Below are positions 1 to 9,639 of a stretch of DNA of 64,000 bases, piece by piece. Source of the DNA: Hippopus hippopus (taxonomy: Eukaryota > Mollusca > Bivalvia > Cardiida > Cardiidae); contig OX328106.1 of NCBI GenBank assembly GCA_946811185.2, positions 48,744,311 through 48,808,310 on the forward strand, read 5' to 3'. The first letter of the stretch is position 1. Each line of letters starts with the position of its first letter. The notes under the pieces were generated by a model that was not told the DNA's origin, made no database searches, and worked only from the letters and a program-made list of their open reading frames with translations. A program made the translations under genes and the position numbers.

Positions 1-129
1 ATTAACTCTATAAGTAAAGGATCCCGTGTTTTAACAACCCTGAAGAAAAGGCTTTTGAAACTTGGAGCGGTCTGATCTTGATCTACACTGGTAATCTATT
101 GTTCTTAAAGGTTCTTCAAACCTTTACCA

Positions 130-335
130 TGAAATCGTGACTTTTGATGATGCCAACAGGAAGGCGTTTGAAAACAATGGAAAAAGGCGAAATAGCTGGC
201 AACCAACATTTTCTCCTTTTTCAACAATGTTTCCTATCCTATCAAATCCAAAATCATTCATTGAGCCACATTTAATTTGTCGTCTACAAACGCTTTCATT
301 TTGTTTGAGTCCAAGATTTTGTGATTTTAAAGGAA
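130..335. mobile_element. Degenerate TTAA-type MITE (CCCTTTACC family)
   Basis: Diverged copy of the commonest small element in the window. It shows the order typical of the family: a GAAGGCGTTTGAAAAC arm, the TTTTCTCCTTTTTC hairpin core, then a right half with CACATTTAATTTGTCGTC. The TIRs are eroded. Bases 1-60 are a fragment of another copy. Confidence 0.6.
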
Positions 336-417
336 CATCTAGAATGCATCTATACCTGTAAGTGCATTTTGGCACATGACTGTGGCAGTGCAGAGGGTAA
401 AAGTGGAAAAGTTGATT

Positions 418-600
418 GATTGAATGGTGTTTTCAAAGCAACAACAGACATATTCATGTATGTGTTGGGTTTACCAGTAACAGACTCGAGCTCTTAGGTG
501 TCTTGCCCAAGGAAACTCCTGCTTTGAATTAGGATCATACCACCGTCATTCAGGTTTTGCACCCTACACCTTACCAAATGATATCCAACAAGTTACGGGT
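418..600 (-). mobile_element. tRNA-type SINE remnant (minus)
   Basis: The reverse complement resembles the 3' two thirds of the full SINE at 50191-50410: a body containing the complement of CTTGCCCAAGGAAACTCC and a tail near GGTGTTTTC. The same remnant lies at 25487-25690, so it predates the segmental duplication. Confidence 0.65.
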
Positions 601-914
601 TCTGCATGGCACAGTGTTGAAAGTGCAGGAGACCTTGAGGCACCAGGATGGATCCTCACTCAAAGCAACGGTTTTTTCATGCAAGTGCCCTTTGGTAAGT
701 CACGTCATCCAGCAAAGAAGCGAGTAGTAACATTCTGTGTAGTCTGATTCTTATCTGTGCAAAAATTGTCCCTGTAAACAGTGTAATATGTGTTCATGCA
801 GCGCTACAAGAAATACGTATCCTTTGTCCTCCACCTCTTACTGTGGTAGAAAAGGAGCTTCAGTGAGCTGAAAGAAGGGGAGGTACATTTGGCACAGTGT
901 TATTATGACAGTTT

Positions 915-922
915 CTGAAAAA

Positions 923-954
<32 letters not shown>

Positions 955-978
955 AAATAAGAATAAATAAATAAACGA
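915..978. repeat. AAAT simple repeat
   Basis: Near-continuous AAATA/AAAT units. The short open frames across it are low-complexity artefacts. Confidence 0.9.
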
Positions 979-1039
979 CTCATTATGGTATAGTTGTGAA
1001 ATTTCTTGAATTCAAACTCGTTAAAGATATCATATGTAC

Positions 1040-1611
1040 AAACGATCTGATTAATTTTCAAGAGTATTGGACTGAAAATGTGGCCTCCTGAGCGTGCACA
1101 AGGTTTTTCTGATTTGACATGGTAACACAGTTTTTGACCCAACGTGACCCATTTTAAAACACGTCCGATATATTTTTAGACAAACCTTCTTACAAACTTT
1201 AAAGGGTATTGGATTAAAAATGTGGCCTCTAGAGCGTACATATGGTTTTGCAAGGATTTGACCTGTGACCTGGCTTTTGACCTTACATGATCCAGTTTTC
1301 TGCTCTTCTAAGATATCATCAAGAAACATCTTCTGAGCAACTTTCGATACTATTGGACTGAAAATGTGGCCTCTAGAGTGTACATAAGGTTTTTCAAAGA
1401 TTTGACCTACTGACCTAGTTTTTAACCAGACGTGACCCATTTTCAAAAGTCCGAGATATTATAAAGACAAACAATCTGACAAAGTTTAAAGGATATCGGA
1501 CTGAAAATGTTACCCTTACAGCATACGTGTGCAAGGTAGCAGTTGACGACTCACGACGCAAGGTGGACGACGGACTACAGATGACTGACATAGCACGATC
1601 ATAAAAAGCTC
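1040..1611 (+). mobile_element. Tandem-core Helitron-like element, family 1
   Basis: About four degenerate ~145-bp units, each with the phrases TATTGGACTGAAAATGTGGC, CTCTAGAG, AAGGTTTTTC and TTTGACCT-GTGACCTAG. They are followed by a tail with GACGACGGAC-type repeats and GCTCACCTTGAGCACT. It stops inside the terminal hairpin seen in other copies. Copy B lacks it between its equivalents of 900 and 1620. Reverse-strand open frames here (repeats resembling GHIFSPI) arise from the tandem units. Confidence 0.7.
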
Positions 1612-1787
1612 ACCTTGAGCACTGCGTAGCATTATAGGATAGACCTTTATCAAACTGAACAGATTTTGATCCTCGTGTTGTGTTTTAAATAGAGAATTTC
1701 TTTATTTAAAACTCTTCTAGTCTAAAACTCAAATACCTGGAGCGTCCAGTGTCCCTATCCACCAACCATTCGTATGAACATTAATTG

Positions 1788-1907
1788 TCTTATTCTCCAG
1801 AGTTTTCTGAATTTGAAAGTAACAAAACTTCTGATCGGCTAAACCATTTAGTTTAGTCAATCAGAAGTTGTATTACTTTCAAACCTAGAAAATCTTATAG
1901 AGTAAGA
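1788..1907. mobile_element. Hairpin MITE-like element upstream of TLR-A
   Basis: An inverted repeat has arms of about 47 bp: CTTATTCTCCAGAGTTTTCT... on the left and ...AGAAAATCTTATAGAGTAAG on the right. They are separated by a ~24-bp loop that is itself partly palindromic (CTAAACCATTTAGTTTAG). Copy B has no such hairpin at this point, so insertion into copy A after the duplication is likely. Confidence 0.7.
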
Positions 1908-1954
1908 AAAAGAAGTCCATTAAAAATGGTAACACATATTCTTAGGCATCCTGT

Positions 1955-2705
1955 TTATCAATGTTTTCAGGACTTTTCAAAACTTACACCTCACCAGTTG
2001 TTTCATGTTCACAAGAACTGTCATAACTTACACAATACAAAATGTTTCATACTTTCAAGAACTTCTCACCAAGTGTGTCATTTCTTGCAAGAAGTATTTA
2101 AACTTTCGCTTTAATGTGAAATGCGGCATTTATTTTAAAGCATTGACACAATTATATTTAACCGACTGTGACACATTTTCAAGAATTTTTAAACTCTCTC
2201 ATCTTTACCAAATGTGTCTGTGTCAATTATTTTTTGAACTTCAGTTTACCAAATGTGTCAATGTGTCATATTTCAAGAATTGTCACAGTTTAATCTGTAT
2301 TCTCCTTGAATACTTTTAAAAAATTACACTTCACCAGATTTTACATGTTCAAAAGAACTCTCACAACTTCCACTATACGTACATGCACCAAATGTGTCAT
2401 GCTTACACAGTGCCAAATGTATCATGTTCTTAAAAAGTTGACATACGTTACAGAAGTAAATATGTCATATTTTCAAGAATAATCACAACTTCTGATACAA
2501 CAAATGTGTCATTGTTTGTCAAAATTTACATAACAAATGTACACTTTACGTGATGTGTCATCTTTTCAAGAACTGTCACAACTTACGCCATATCAAATGT
2601 GTCATTATCAGAAATTACTGTGCCAAATTTATCATATTTTAAGGAACTATCGCAAATTATTTATAATACTATAATAATTTACGATAAAACAAATATGTCT
2701 TTATT
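1955..2705. repeat. Degenerate ~40-bp tandem tract before TLR-A
   Basis: Diverged units of the type ACCAAATGTGTCATGTTTTC followed by AAGAACTGTCACAACTTAC fill the region up to the TLR splice acceptor. The same tract precedes TLR-B at 28035-28695. It is probably intronic, because it ends at a polypyrimidine-AG. Short open frames inside it are not convincing genes. Confidence 0.8.
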
Positions 2706-2711
2706 TTTCAG
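2700..2711 (+). promoter_or_regulatory. Predicted 3' splice acceptor of the TLR-A coding exon
   Basis: TTATTTTTCAG ends at 2711 and is followed by GTGCTCAATCTTCAG and the ATG at 2728. Copy B has the same arrangement (TGTTTTTCCAG ending 28701, ATG 28718), while sequence farther upstream diverges. This supports an untranslated first exon upstream and an uninterrupted coding exon. No upstream exon was identified. Confidence 0.65.
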
Positions 2712-2727
2712 GTGCTCAATCTTCAGA

Positions 2728-5469
2728 ATGGTGTTCTTACAAAGTTTAATCCTAATAACTCTACTTGTGCAACCAACTTTGTCAGAATCAAATGCAGAAT
2801 TTCAAGATATTTCTTCACATTCGGAAATCATATTAGATGCCTGCTCATTTAATCTGACATCAAAGTCTTCACCCGGAAGATGCACAGGAGGCTCAGTGGA
2901 TCAGTGTAATTGTATGACACTAAAAGAAGGATTGTTGGTCGACTGTTCTAATCGCAATATGACGAGGATCCCAAATCCCATTCCTAAGAGGACAACGGTT
3001 CTTTTACTGAATCACAATAGTATTAAAGAAGTTCCAAATAATGTATTTGGGAATACTTCTAAGTTGATACACCTGGACTTATCATACAATGATATATCTG
3101 TATTAAAGAACACTTCATTTTATCAATTGCATGAACTGAAAACACTATTACTGCACAACAACAAACTCCGATATACTGAAAATAGCCTTCCTGCAATGGG
3201 CTTTCACCATCTTGAAAAACTTTCCTGTCTACGTATTGAACAAAAAGGAATTATCTCAGATGTTGAAGATTACCCTATTCAATCTCTAATGCCATTAAAG
3301 AACCTTCAAGTCTTGTTTATGGATGGGCTGCCAAATCGCACACTGTCCAAAAATTTTTCTCGCTTGACAAATTTGGTGACGGTTGTGCTAACTGGTATAA
3401 CTGGACGCTGTAACCTAACATCTGTTACAAATGGAAACTTTGTCTTTCTTTCACATATTGAGAACCTGGCCCTACTTAACTGTTCTTTGACCTCCATTGA
3501 GAAAGGCAGCTTTGAGGAAATGAGAAACTTACGTAGTTTGAATTTATCATATAATACACAGCTGCACTTTCAAAGTATGGAAAATGTTACCTATGGTTTA
3601 ACTAAGTTATCACGTTTGAGATCACTTAACTTCACCAAAATACATTCTACCTTCGGAAGATGTACGTATCTGGACAGCCAGATGTTACAATACTTCAATC
3701 AAACAACCGTGCAAGAATTGATACTTGATTCTAACAGACTGTCCTCTGTTGATGCGGACGCTTTAGATTTTCTTCCCATGAATCTAACTTACCTCTCTGT
3801 TGCCAACAATAAAATTGATATTGGCTCCTACTTGATAAATTTACTGTGTAACTGTGATGGTATATTTCCAAACATCAAGACATTCATCATGTCAAATCAA
3901 AACTGGAGGAAAGCAATCAGTGAGCTTTTGTTGAAGGAATGGTCAAAACATAATCCATACCTTAACCATCAAAAGACAAATAGAAACCTAGGCTGGTTCA
4001 CTAAGCCAAGTTCAAATGTTATCAGTTTTACAAAATGTTATTCACACATTTTGGAGAAATGCGTAGATTGCCTAAACATTCACACAAGTCCATGTCCATT
4101 GCCAATTGTGGGAGAGTTCAACTTGTGTCCGATTCCTTTACTCTTCCCACCTTATCTGGAAACTATTGACATCAGCGGGTCCTTTTACGGCATTTCCGTT
4201 GAGCAAGTATGTTTGTGCCCTAACAATAGCCTGACCAATTTGAATTTGAAAAGAAATCTCGTTTACTCATTTTCTGGCCCATTTTATGGGTTTGAACATT
4301 TGAAAACATTGGATTTGGCAGAAAATAACTGCAACAATATAACAGAAGCCAGTTTCGAAAACATGCCAAATTTACGTAAACTGAACTTGTCTAGCAACTA
4401 TCTCGAACACAGTATCAATAACATGATATCCATGCTACCATTCAAAAACCAACAAAAGCTGACACATCTTGATCTGTCCAACAACAAACTCCGTACACTG
4501 CCACGGGATATATTTTCTAATCTTACCAGTTTAGAATACCTCTCTTTAGCAGAAAATAGACTGAGTACAATAAAAGTGAGTATCAGTAAACTGACAAAGA
4601 TAAAAGTACTAGACCTTAGTAACAATCTACTGGAGACAATCTCAGAAGATGTTAGGATTGTACTTGACTTTGCTCGAAATCATAATAATGCAACTGTAAA
4701 TATGGCCCAAAATAAACTCACATGTAGTTGTAAATACCAAAGTTTCATAGAATGGATGACCCAGAACAGAAGAATGTTTATCGAATTTGATGATTATTAC
4801 TGTCATTTTGATAATGGGGACCGTCATTATATAAAAGACAGTATTGTAATAAACAAGCTGCAAAAAGAGTGTACAAATTATATTCCTTTTATACTTGGTA
4901 CCAGTCTAAGTATTGGACTGGTGATATTTATTTTGGTTTTTGTTATATCATATCGCTATCGTTGGCACATTCGTTATATGTACTACTCAGCTAAATTTCG
5001 ATATAATGGATACGCTAGGGTAGATGATAATGATGATGACCGCTTTTTGTACGATATATTTGTATCATATGCCAACGCTGACAAGCTCTTCGTTCTAGAA
5101 CAGATGGTACCTGAACTCGAGGGAAACAGACAACTTCGCTTACTAGTTCATGAGAGAGATTTTCCGTTTGGACAACTAGTCACAGAAAATATTCATCGAG
5201 CAATTTTTTCAAGTCGCAGAACAATGTTAGTGGTATCACCAAGCTTTCTTTCTAGTAAATGGTGCAGATATGAAATGAATATTGCAAAAGTAGAGGGTAT
5301 CAACCGAGACAGGGAAGTGCTGTGTGTGGTAATGAAAGATTCCGTACCGATATCAAAACTACCACTCGAGCTGATGGACATAATAGCCAAGAGTACTTAT
5401 CTCAATGTACCCACAGATCCTGAACTTTTCGAGGGCTTTTGGGATTCCATTGAAGCATTGATTCACTGA
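2728..5469 (+). CDS. Toll-like receptor (TLR-A), single-exon coding region
   Basis: Predicted type I membrane receptor of innate immunity, 913 residues. The frame is open further upstream, but M at 2728 is preferred: it follows the splice acceptor and begins a signal peptide (MVFLQSLILITLL). Domains: LRRNT-like cysteines at 52, 60, 62 and 73; about 15 recognisable LRRs; a cysteine-rich LRR-free island at about 372-477; one LRRCT (C666, C668, C692, C715); a TM helix at about 718-746; a basic stop-transfer segment; and a cytoplasmic TIR domain from about 772 to the end. TIR box 1 is YDIFVSY (775-781), box 2 RDFPFG (810-815) and box 3 contains F904-W905. The single LRRCT next to the membrane fits the vertebrate-like single-cysteine-cluster TLR class. 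By family knowledge the TIR would recruit MyD88-type adaptors; the ligand is unknown. The paralogue is at 28718-31458. Confidence 0.97.
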   Translation: MVFLQSLILITLLVQPTLSESNAEFQDISSHSEIILDACSFNLTSKSSPGRCTGGSVDQCNCMTLKEGLLVDCSNRNMTRIPNPIPKRTTVLLLNHNSIKEVPNNVFGNTSKLIHLDLSYNDISVLKNTSFYQLHELKTLLLHNNKLRYTENSLPAMGFHHLEKLSCLRIEQKGIISDVEDYPIQSLMPLKNLQVLFMDGLPNRTLSKNFSRLTNLVTVVLTGITGRCNLTSVTNGNFVFLSHIENLALLNCSLTSIEKGSFEEMRNLRSLNLSYNTQLHFQSMENVTYGLTKLSRLRSLNFTKIHSTFGRCTYLDSQMLQYFNQTTVQELILDSNRLSSVDADALDFLPMNLTYLSVANNKIDIGSYLINLLCNCDGIFPNIKTFIMSNQNWRKAISELLLKEWSKHNPYLNHQKTNRNLGWFTKPSSNVISFTKCYSHILEKCVDCLNIHTSPCPLPIVGEFNLCPIPLLFPPYLETIDISGSFYGISVEQVCLCPNNSLTNLNLKRNLVYSFSGPFYGFEHLKTLDLAENNCNNITEASFENMPNLRKLNLSSNYLEHSINNMISMLPFKNQQKLTHLDLSNNKLRTLPRDIFSNLTSLEYLSLAENRLSTIKVSISKLTKIKVLDLSNNLLETISEDVRIVLDFARNHNNATVNMAQNKLTCSCKYQSFIEWMTQNRRMFIEFDDYYCHFDNGDRHYIKDSIVINKLQKECTNYIPFILGTSLSIGLVIFILVFVISYRYRWHIRYMYYSAKFRYNGYARVDDNDDDRFLYDIFVSYANADKLFVLEQMVPELEGNRQLRLLVHERDFPFGQLVTENIHRAIFSSRRTMLVVSPSFLSSKWCRYEMNIAKVEGINRDREVLCVVMKDSVPISKLPLELMDIIAKSTYLNVPTDPELFEGFWDSIEALIH

Positions 5470-5611
5470 GGCTTTTCTTGTTGGACGTTGTTTGCACGGG
5501 ATTTGTAACACTGTTCTAAGGATTGGAGTCACAGCTATCTTACTCATTCTTACATTGCATTTGCAGATTACGAAGAAGATTTAGCTCAAATGATTTGATT
5601 TGTATCTCATG

Positions 5612-5727
5612 AGGTACAAAAAAAAAAAAAAATGAAAATAAATAAATAAAATAAAATAAAGATAAAATAAAATAGAAATTAAGATAAAATAAAAAGTAAT
5701 AATAAGAAATTAAAAAAAAAAAAAAAA

Positions 5728-5758
<31 letters not shown>

Positions 5759-5815
5759 AAAATAAAAATAAAAAATAAAAAAAAAAAAATAAAAAATGAA
5801 AACAGATAAAAGAAA
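5612..5815. repeat. A-rich AAATA/AAAAT simple repeat
   Basis: Long A runs with AAATA and AAAAT units start about 140 bp after the TLR-A stop. Several AATAAA hexamers occur, so polyadenylation could fall here, but the low complexity prevents picking one. Confidence 0.9.
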
Positions 5816-6051
5816 AGAAAAACCTCAGATTAAATGTGGTTCAAATGACAGGATCTGTTCTTGATGGGGTAAAAACATTGTGGGAAAAGGGTAAAACATG
5901 TTGGTTTAAAAATTGTTGATCTAAGATCAGACTGCAAACTCTGAGCTGTCTGGTCGTAATCTTCTCTGTCTGCAGAAGTCTTAAGCAGGATTTTGAGGAT
6001 AACCTGGTAAGGTATTGGCAGAGATTTACGGAAAGCCATAATGGTGGACGT

Positions 6052-6270
6052 TATTAACCTGTACCAAACGATCCTGAATTTTCATGGCTCTGAAGAAAAA
6101 AGCTTTTGAAAACATTGTAGGAAAAAGGGAGAAATGTTGTTAATCAGCGGTTTCTCCTTTTTCCACTATGTTTTCGACCATTTCGAAACAATTTTTACCA
6201 CTTGAGGCACACTTTCTTCAAAGCCTTTTTCTTCAGGTTGTTAAAAATAGGGATTGTATAGTTAAATGAT
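6052..6270. mobile_element. TTAA-type MITE, ancestral to the duplication
   Basis: Left part ATTAACCTGTACCAAACGAT, hairpin core around AAGGGAGAAATG/TTTCTCCTTTTTC, and right part TCTTCAGGTTGTTAAAA then ATTGTATAGTTAAATGATTAA. The equivalent at about 31780-32010 in copy B shows it was present before the duplication. Confidence 0.75.
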
Positions 6271-6465
6271 TAATGAGCAGATGATGTAGATCAGAATGTA
6301 CAGTCTGATCTTGGATGCACATTGTCGGCTTCCTTACTTACAGTACTATCATATCAATCAGTTATTTCAAACTCTTTTATCTTTGTAAAGGAAATCATAA
6401 AAAAGGCTTTGGAAACTTGAACTATTAATGAAGGGTTGAGAAATGCAATATCTCGATGGTGTTGG

Positions 6466-6969
6466 ATATGCTCTGTGAGAACGGGGTTTGATGTACCTGC
6501 AAAAAGTATCCACTTAGGTCAGCCTGTGCAGTCCGCGCAGGCTGACAAATATCAAAACTCTTTGAAAATGGTCAATTTTCTGCGACTCAAAGGACCAGTA
6601 TACATCAAGATTATGTCGGTTGTAGACACAGTGGATCAAAGTATGGGTCAATGAAAAGGGGTCTTAATGCATCTGCGAAAAGTATCGATTCAGGTCAGCC
6701 TACGCAGTCCGCGCAGGCTGACCTTGGCCGAAACTTTTCGCTTTTGGTCAATTTTGCGTATGTCCAAGGACCAATCTACCTCGTGATTAAGTCGGCTGTT
6801 AAAAAAAGTAGCTGTTATGGATCCATAAGTATGTGATGGCTTGCGTGGTATCATGCATCACGGAGATGCATTAAGAACCTTTTTGCCAGAGCACGGCTCA
6901 TATTATATTGGCATTGGCGTTATGTATCACAGAGATGTATTCAACCCCTTTTGCCAGAGTATGGCTCAA
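6466..6969. mobile_element. TGAGCC-type MITE (outer copy), split by a younger copy
   Basis: The left part (6466-6640) has TGCTCTGTGAGAACGGGGTT and the core palindrome GCAGTCCGCGCAGGCTGAC. The right end (6902-6969) has CCCCTTTTGCCAGAG and TATGGCTCA. A second complete copy (6641-6901) interrupts it. Copy B has the outer copy alone at 32226-32476. Confidence 0.8.
6641..6901. mobile_element. TGAGCC-type MITE (inner copy)
   Basis: Complete ~261-bp copy running from TGGGTCAATGAAAAGGGG to TTTTTGCCAGAGCACGGCTCA. It is flanked by TA on both sides, consistent with a 2-bp target duplication. Copy B has only the outer element, which serves as the empty site. Confidence 0.8.
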
Positions 6970-7259
6970 ACTGTTTATACTCTTTACCAATACCTATGTT
7001 GTGGGTATTTATAATAAATTTTCATTACGAATAACATGTATGTAGTCAGTTTCAAGAAATGATGATTTCAGAGTTTGCAAATGGTACTAGTCCTCCTAAT
7101 TCTTGATGTTCTTGGTTTTATTCTTTCTTGAACTGAAATGTAATTATTTATTGCTTGTATCAATCTATGTATAAAAGTCTGTGAAATAGCCACGTATAAT
7201 ATAAAATCCAAATAAATGTATCACAATTTGAATTACAATCTAGATGTTTGAACGTGTCT

Positions 7260-7850
7260 TTGACCAGTTTTAAGTAGTAGTATGCCAATCAACATAGAAA
7301 AGGAGAAGGAGGTTTTGGAAAACATCGTAAAAAAAAAGAGGAAAACGATGGACACACGCATTTTCAATTTCAATTTTTTTCTATAAAGTCTTCAACAGTT
7401 TCATAGTTCATAGACAATACTGGTTACCAACAGTTTCTCCTTTTCCCAAAATGTTTTCAAAAACTTTCTCTTTCAGGGTAAAAAAAGTCTGGATTGTGTG
7501 GTGAAGGGTATAAAGCATTCTGGGAAAAGGAGAAAATGTTGGTAACCAGCATTTTCTTCTTTTTCCCAAAATGTTTTCAAAAGCCTCTTTCAGGGTCAAA
7601 AAATGTCTGGATTGTGAGGTAAAGGGTAGAAAACATTCCGGGTTACCAGTATTTTCTCCTTTTCCCAAAATGTTTTCAAAAGCCTTCTCTTTCAAGGTCG
7701 TTAAAAGTCTGGATTGTGTTGTAAAGGGTACAAAACATTGTGGGGAAAAAAGAAAATACTGGTAACCATCATTTTCTTCTTTTTCCAAAATGTTTTAAAT
7801 AGCTTTCTCTTTAAGGGTCATTAAAAGTCTGGATTGTGTGGTAACTGGTA
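7260..7850. repeat. Tandemly amplified half-MITE array
   Basis: Four or so consecutive ~110-bp units repeat the hairpin half of the TTAA-type MITE: TTTCCCAAAATGTTTTCAAA, a CTCTTTCAGGGTC block, GTCTGGATTGTG, GTAAAGGGTA, then GGAAAAGGAGAAAATG with GGTAACCAGCATTTTCTTC. Copy B lacks the array. Open frames across it are periodic artefacts. Confidence 0.75.
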
Positions 7851-7883
7851 AACAAAAGCTATATTGTGGGCATTCATAATAAA

Positions 7884-8142
7884 TGAGCCATGCTCTAGCA
7901 AAAGGGGGCTTAATACATCCCCGTGATATAAAATACCAGGCAAGTCATCACATAATTATGGAACAATAAGAGCCAATTTTTTAAACAACCGACTATATCA
8001 TGAGGTAGACTGGTCTTTTGACATACAGAAAATTGACCGATAGCGAAAAGTTTCGGCGCAGGTCAGCCTGCGCGGATTGCGCAGGCTGACCTGGGTCGAT
8101 TCGCAGATGCATTAAGCCCTCTTTTCACAGAGCATGGCTCAA
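7884..8142. mobile_element. TGAGCC-type MITE
   Basis: TIRs are TGAGCCATGCTCTAGCAAAA on the left and CAGAGCATGGCTCA on the right, and the central palindrome is GCCTGCGCGGATTGCGCAGGC. AA flanks both ends (2-bp duplication). Copy B has an uninterrupted CATAATAAAGTTTC at the matching place. Confidence 0.85.
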
Positions 8143-8267
8143 ATGTTAATGCATAATTACAAGTAATAACTGTGTAAGTTTCACTAAAATGATGATTTCA
8201 GAATAAGCAAATGGTGGTCCTGTTAACTCTGGGTGTTTTTGTTTGTTTTATTTTGTATTCTACTAAA

Positions 8268-8414
8268 GAAATAATCTTCTTTCTATCGTGGTTTATCGTT
8301 CAATAAACCACAGTTGTGATTTATGAGGCACAATAAATAATCCACGAGGGCGAAAGCCCTCGTGGGTTATTTATTGCGCCTCATAACTCACAACGATAGA
8401 AAGAAGATAATTTC
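8268..8414. mobile_element. Long hairpin (foldback) element
   Basis: Near-perfect inverted repeat around CGAGGGCGAAAGCCCTCG. Its outer arms AATAATCTTCTTTCTATCGT and ACGATAGAAAGAAGATAATT pair, and the left arm carries an extra internal hairpin (GGTTTATCGTTCAATAAACC). A further stretch to about 8637 is bounded by ATTCTAACATGAC and GTCATGTTAGAAT, which form an outer inverted pair, so the full element may end near 8637. Absent from copy B. Confidence 0.7.
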
Positions 8415-9333
8415 GATTCTAACATGACCAACTCTTAATCAAAGGAAAACAAGTTCATAGTTACAGTACAAACGAGGATGCAGATTATATTCCATTGAAT
8501 AACTTACTTACTTACTTTATACAGAATGACGTCACTCTATTTAGAATGACGTCACTCTATATAGAATAACATAGATTTTACCACGCTTTCGTTGCTCTGT
8601 GTCTATAGGGCCGAATTTACGTGTCATGTTAGAATAAAGCGTAAAAATGTCTTTTGCTTGTATCAATCTATGTTATAAAATCTTAAAAGTAGCCATGCAT
8701 TATATAAATTCCAAGTGAATGTAAATGTAAAAATAATTTTTGCTTGTATCAATCAAGACTATGTTATAAATCTGTAAACTGTAAAAAAGCCATGTGTAAT
8801 ATAAATTCCAAGTAAATGTATCATAATTTGGATTAAAAACTAAATGTTTGAATGTGTCTATGACCATTTAAGTAGATCTAGTAGGCTAATCAACTTAGAA
8901 AAGGAGAAGGAGGCCAGGGAAAAGGAGAAAATGATGGAAATGAACATTTTTTTTTTTGTTGGCCGAAAGTCATCCACACCTTCATAGACAAATCTAATCA
9001 TTTGAACCACATTAGTTATCTGCATTATGCTAAAGATTATACAAGAATCTGATTTTGTTGTCGGATAAAGATTTAACTGTTTACCAAGACTAGATTATGG
9101 AGGCAACAAAAATGAAAGCATTTGTGTACTGCAAATCAAATGTAGTTCAAATTATTGTTTCTGTCTTTGAAGGGTAGGAAATAATGTGGGAAAAGGAGAA
9201 AGTGCTTTGAAAAGGAGAATAAGCCATTTTCTTCAGGGTCGTTAAAACACTGGATTTTGTGTTAAAGGATTTTTTGAAATCGTTGCTAATGAATAAAAAT
9301 TAGATCTATAAGCCTTCGCTAAGATTTTCTAAA

Positions 9334-9596
9334 TGAGCCATACTCTGTGAAAAGGGGGCTTATTGAATCTGCGAAAAGTATTGACCCAGGTCAGCCTACG
9401 CAGTCCGCGCAGGCTGACCTGGGCCGAAACTTTTCGCTATTGTTCAATTTTCTGTATGTCCAGGGCCAAGTCTACCACATAATTAAATCGGTTGTAAGAA
9501 ATTGTGGCCATTATGGAGCCTTAAGTATATGATCACTGGCTTGGTGTCATGCATCACGGAGATGCATTAAGCCCCCTTTTGCCAGAGCACGGCTCA
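9334..9596. mobile_element. TGAGCC-type MITE, 263 bp
   Basis: The cleanest copy in the window. TIRs are TGAGCCATACTCTGTGAAAA and TTTTGCCAGAGCACGGCTCA, with the palindrome GCAGTCCGCGCAGGC inside and AA on both sides. Copy B (34965-34995) reads through without it. It has no coding capacity, so an autonomous transposase elsewhere is assumed. Confidence 0.88.
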
Positions 9597-9639
9597 AATA
9601 TTTTGCGAAACATTTCATTTACGTGCCACTTTACCCCTG

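Larger units (their letters stand above)
7855..8960. repeat. Internal partial duplication of 7000-7330 within copy A
   Basis: Segments here repeat 7003-7330: TATTGTGGGCATTCATAATAAA, ATGATGATTTCAGAATAAGC, GCTTGTATCAATCTATGTTA, and TTAGAAAAGGAGAAGGAGG near 8895. The segment was later interrupted by a MITE (7884-8142) and a hairpin element (8268-8637). Together they suggest a local ~0.8-kb duplication in copy A alone. Confidence 0.65.

Noticed and set aside
2599..2727. N-terminal extension of TLR-A by 43 residues
   Set aside because: Begins at a non-ATG codon in the tandem tract and crosses the conserved splice acceptor. Signal peptide and the paralogue support 2728.
7408..7788. Open frames on both strands with internal repeats
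   Set aside because: Produced by the tandem half-MITE units.
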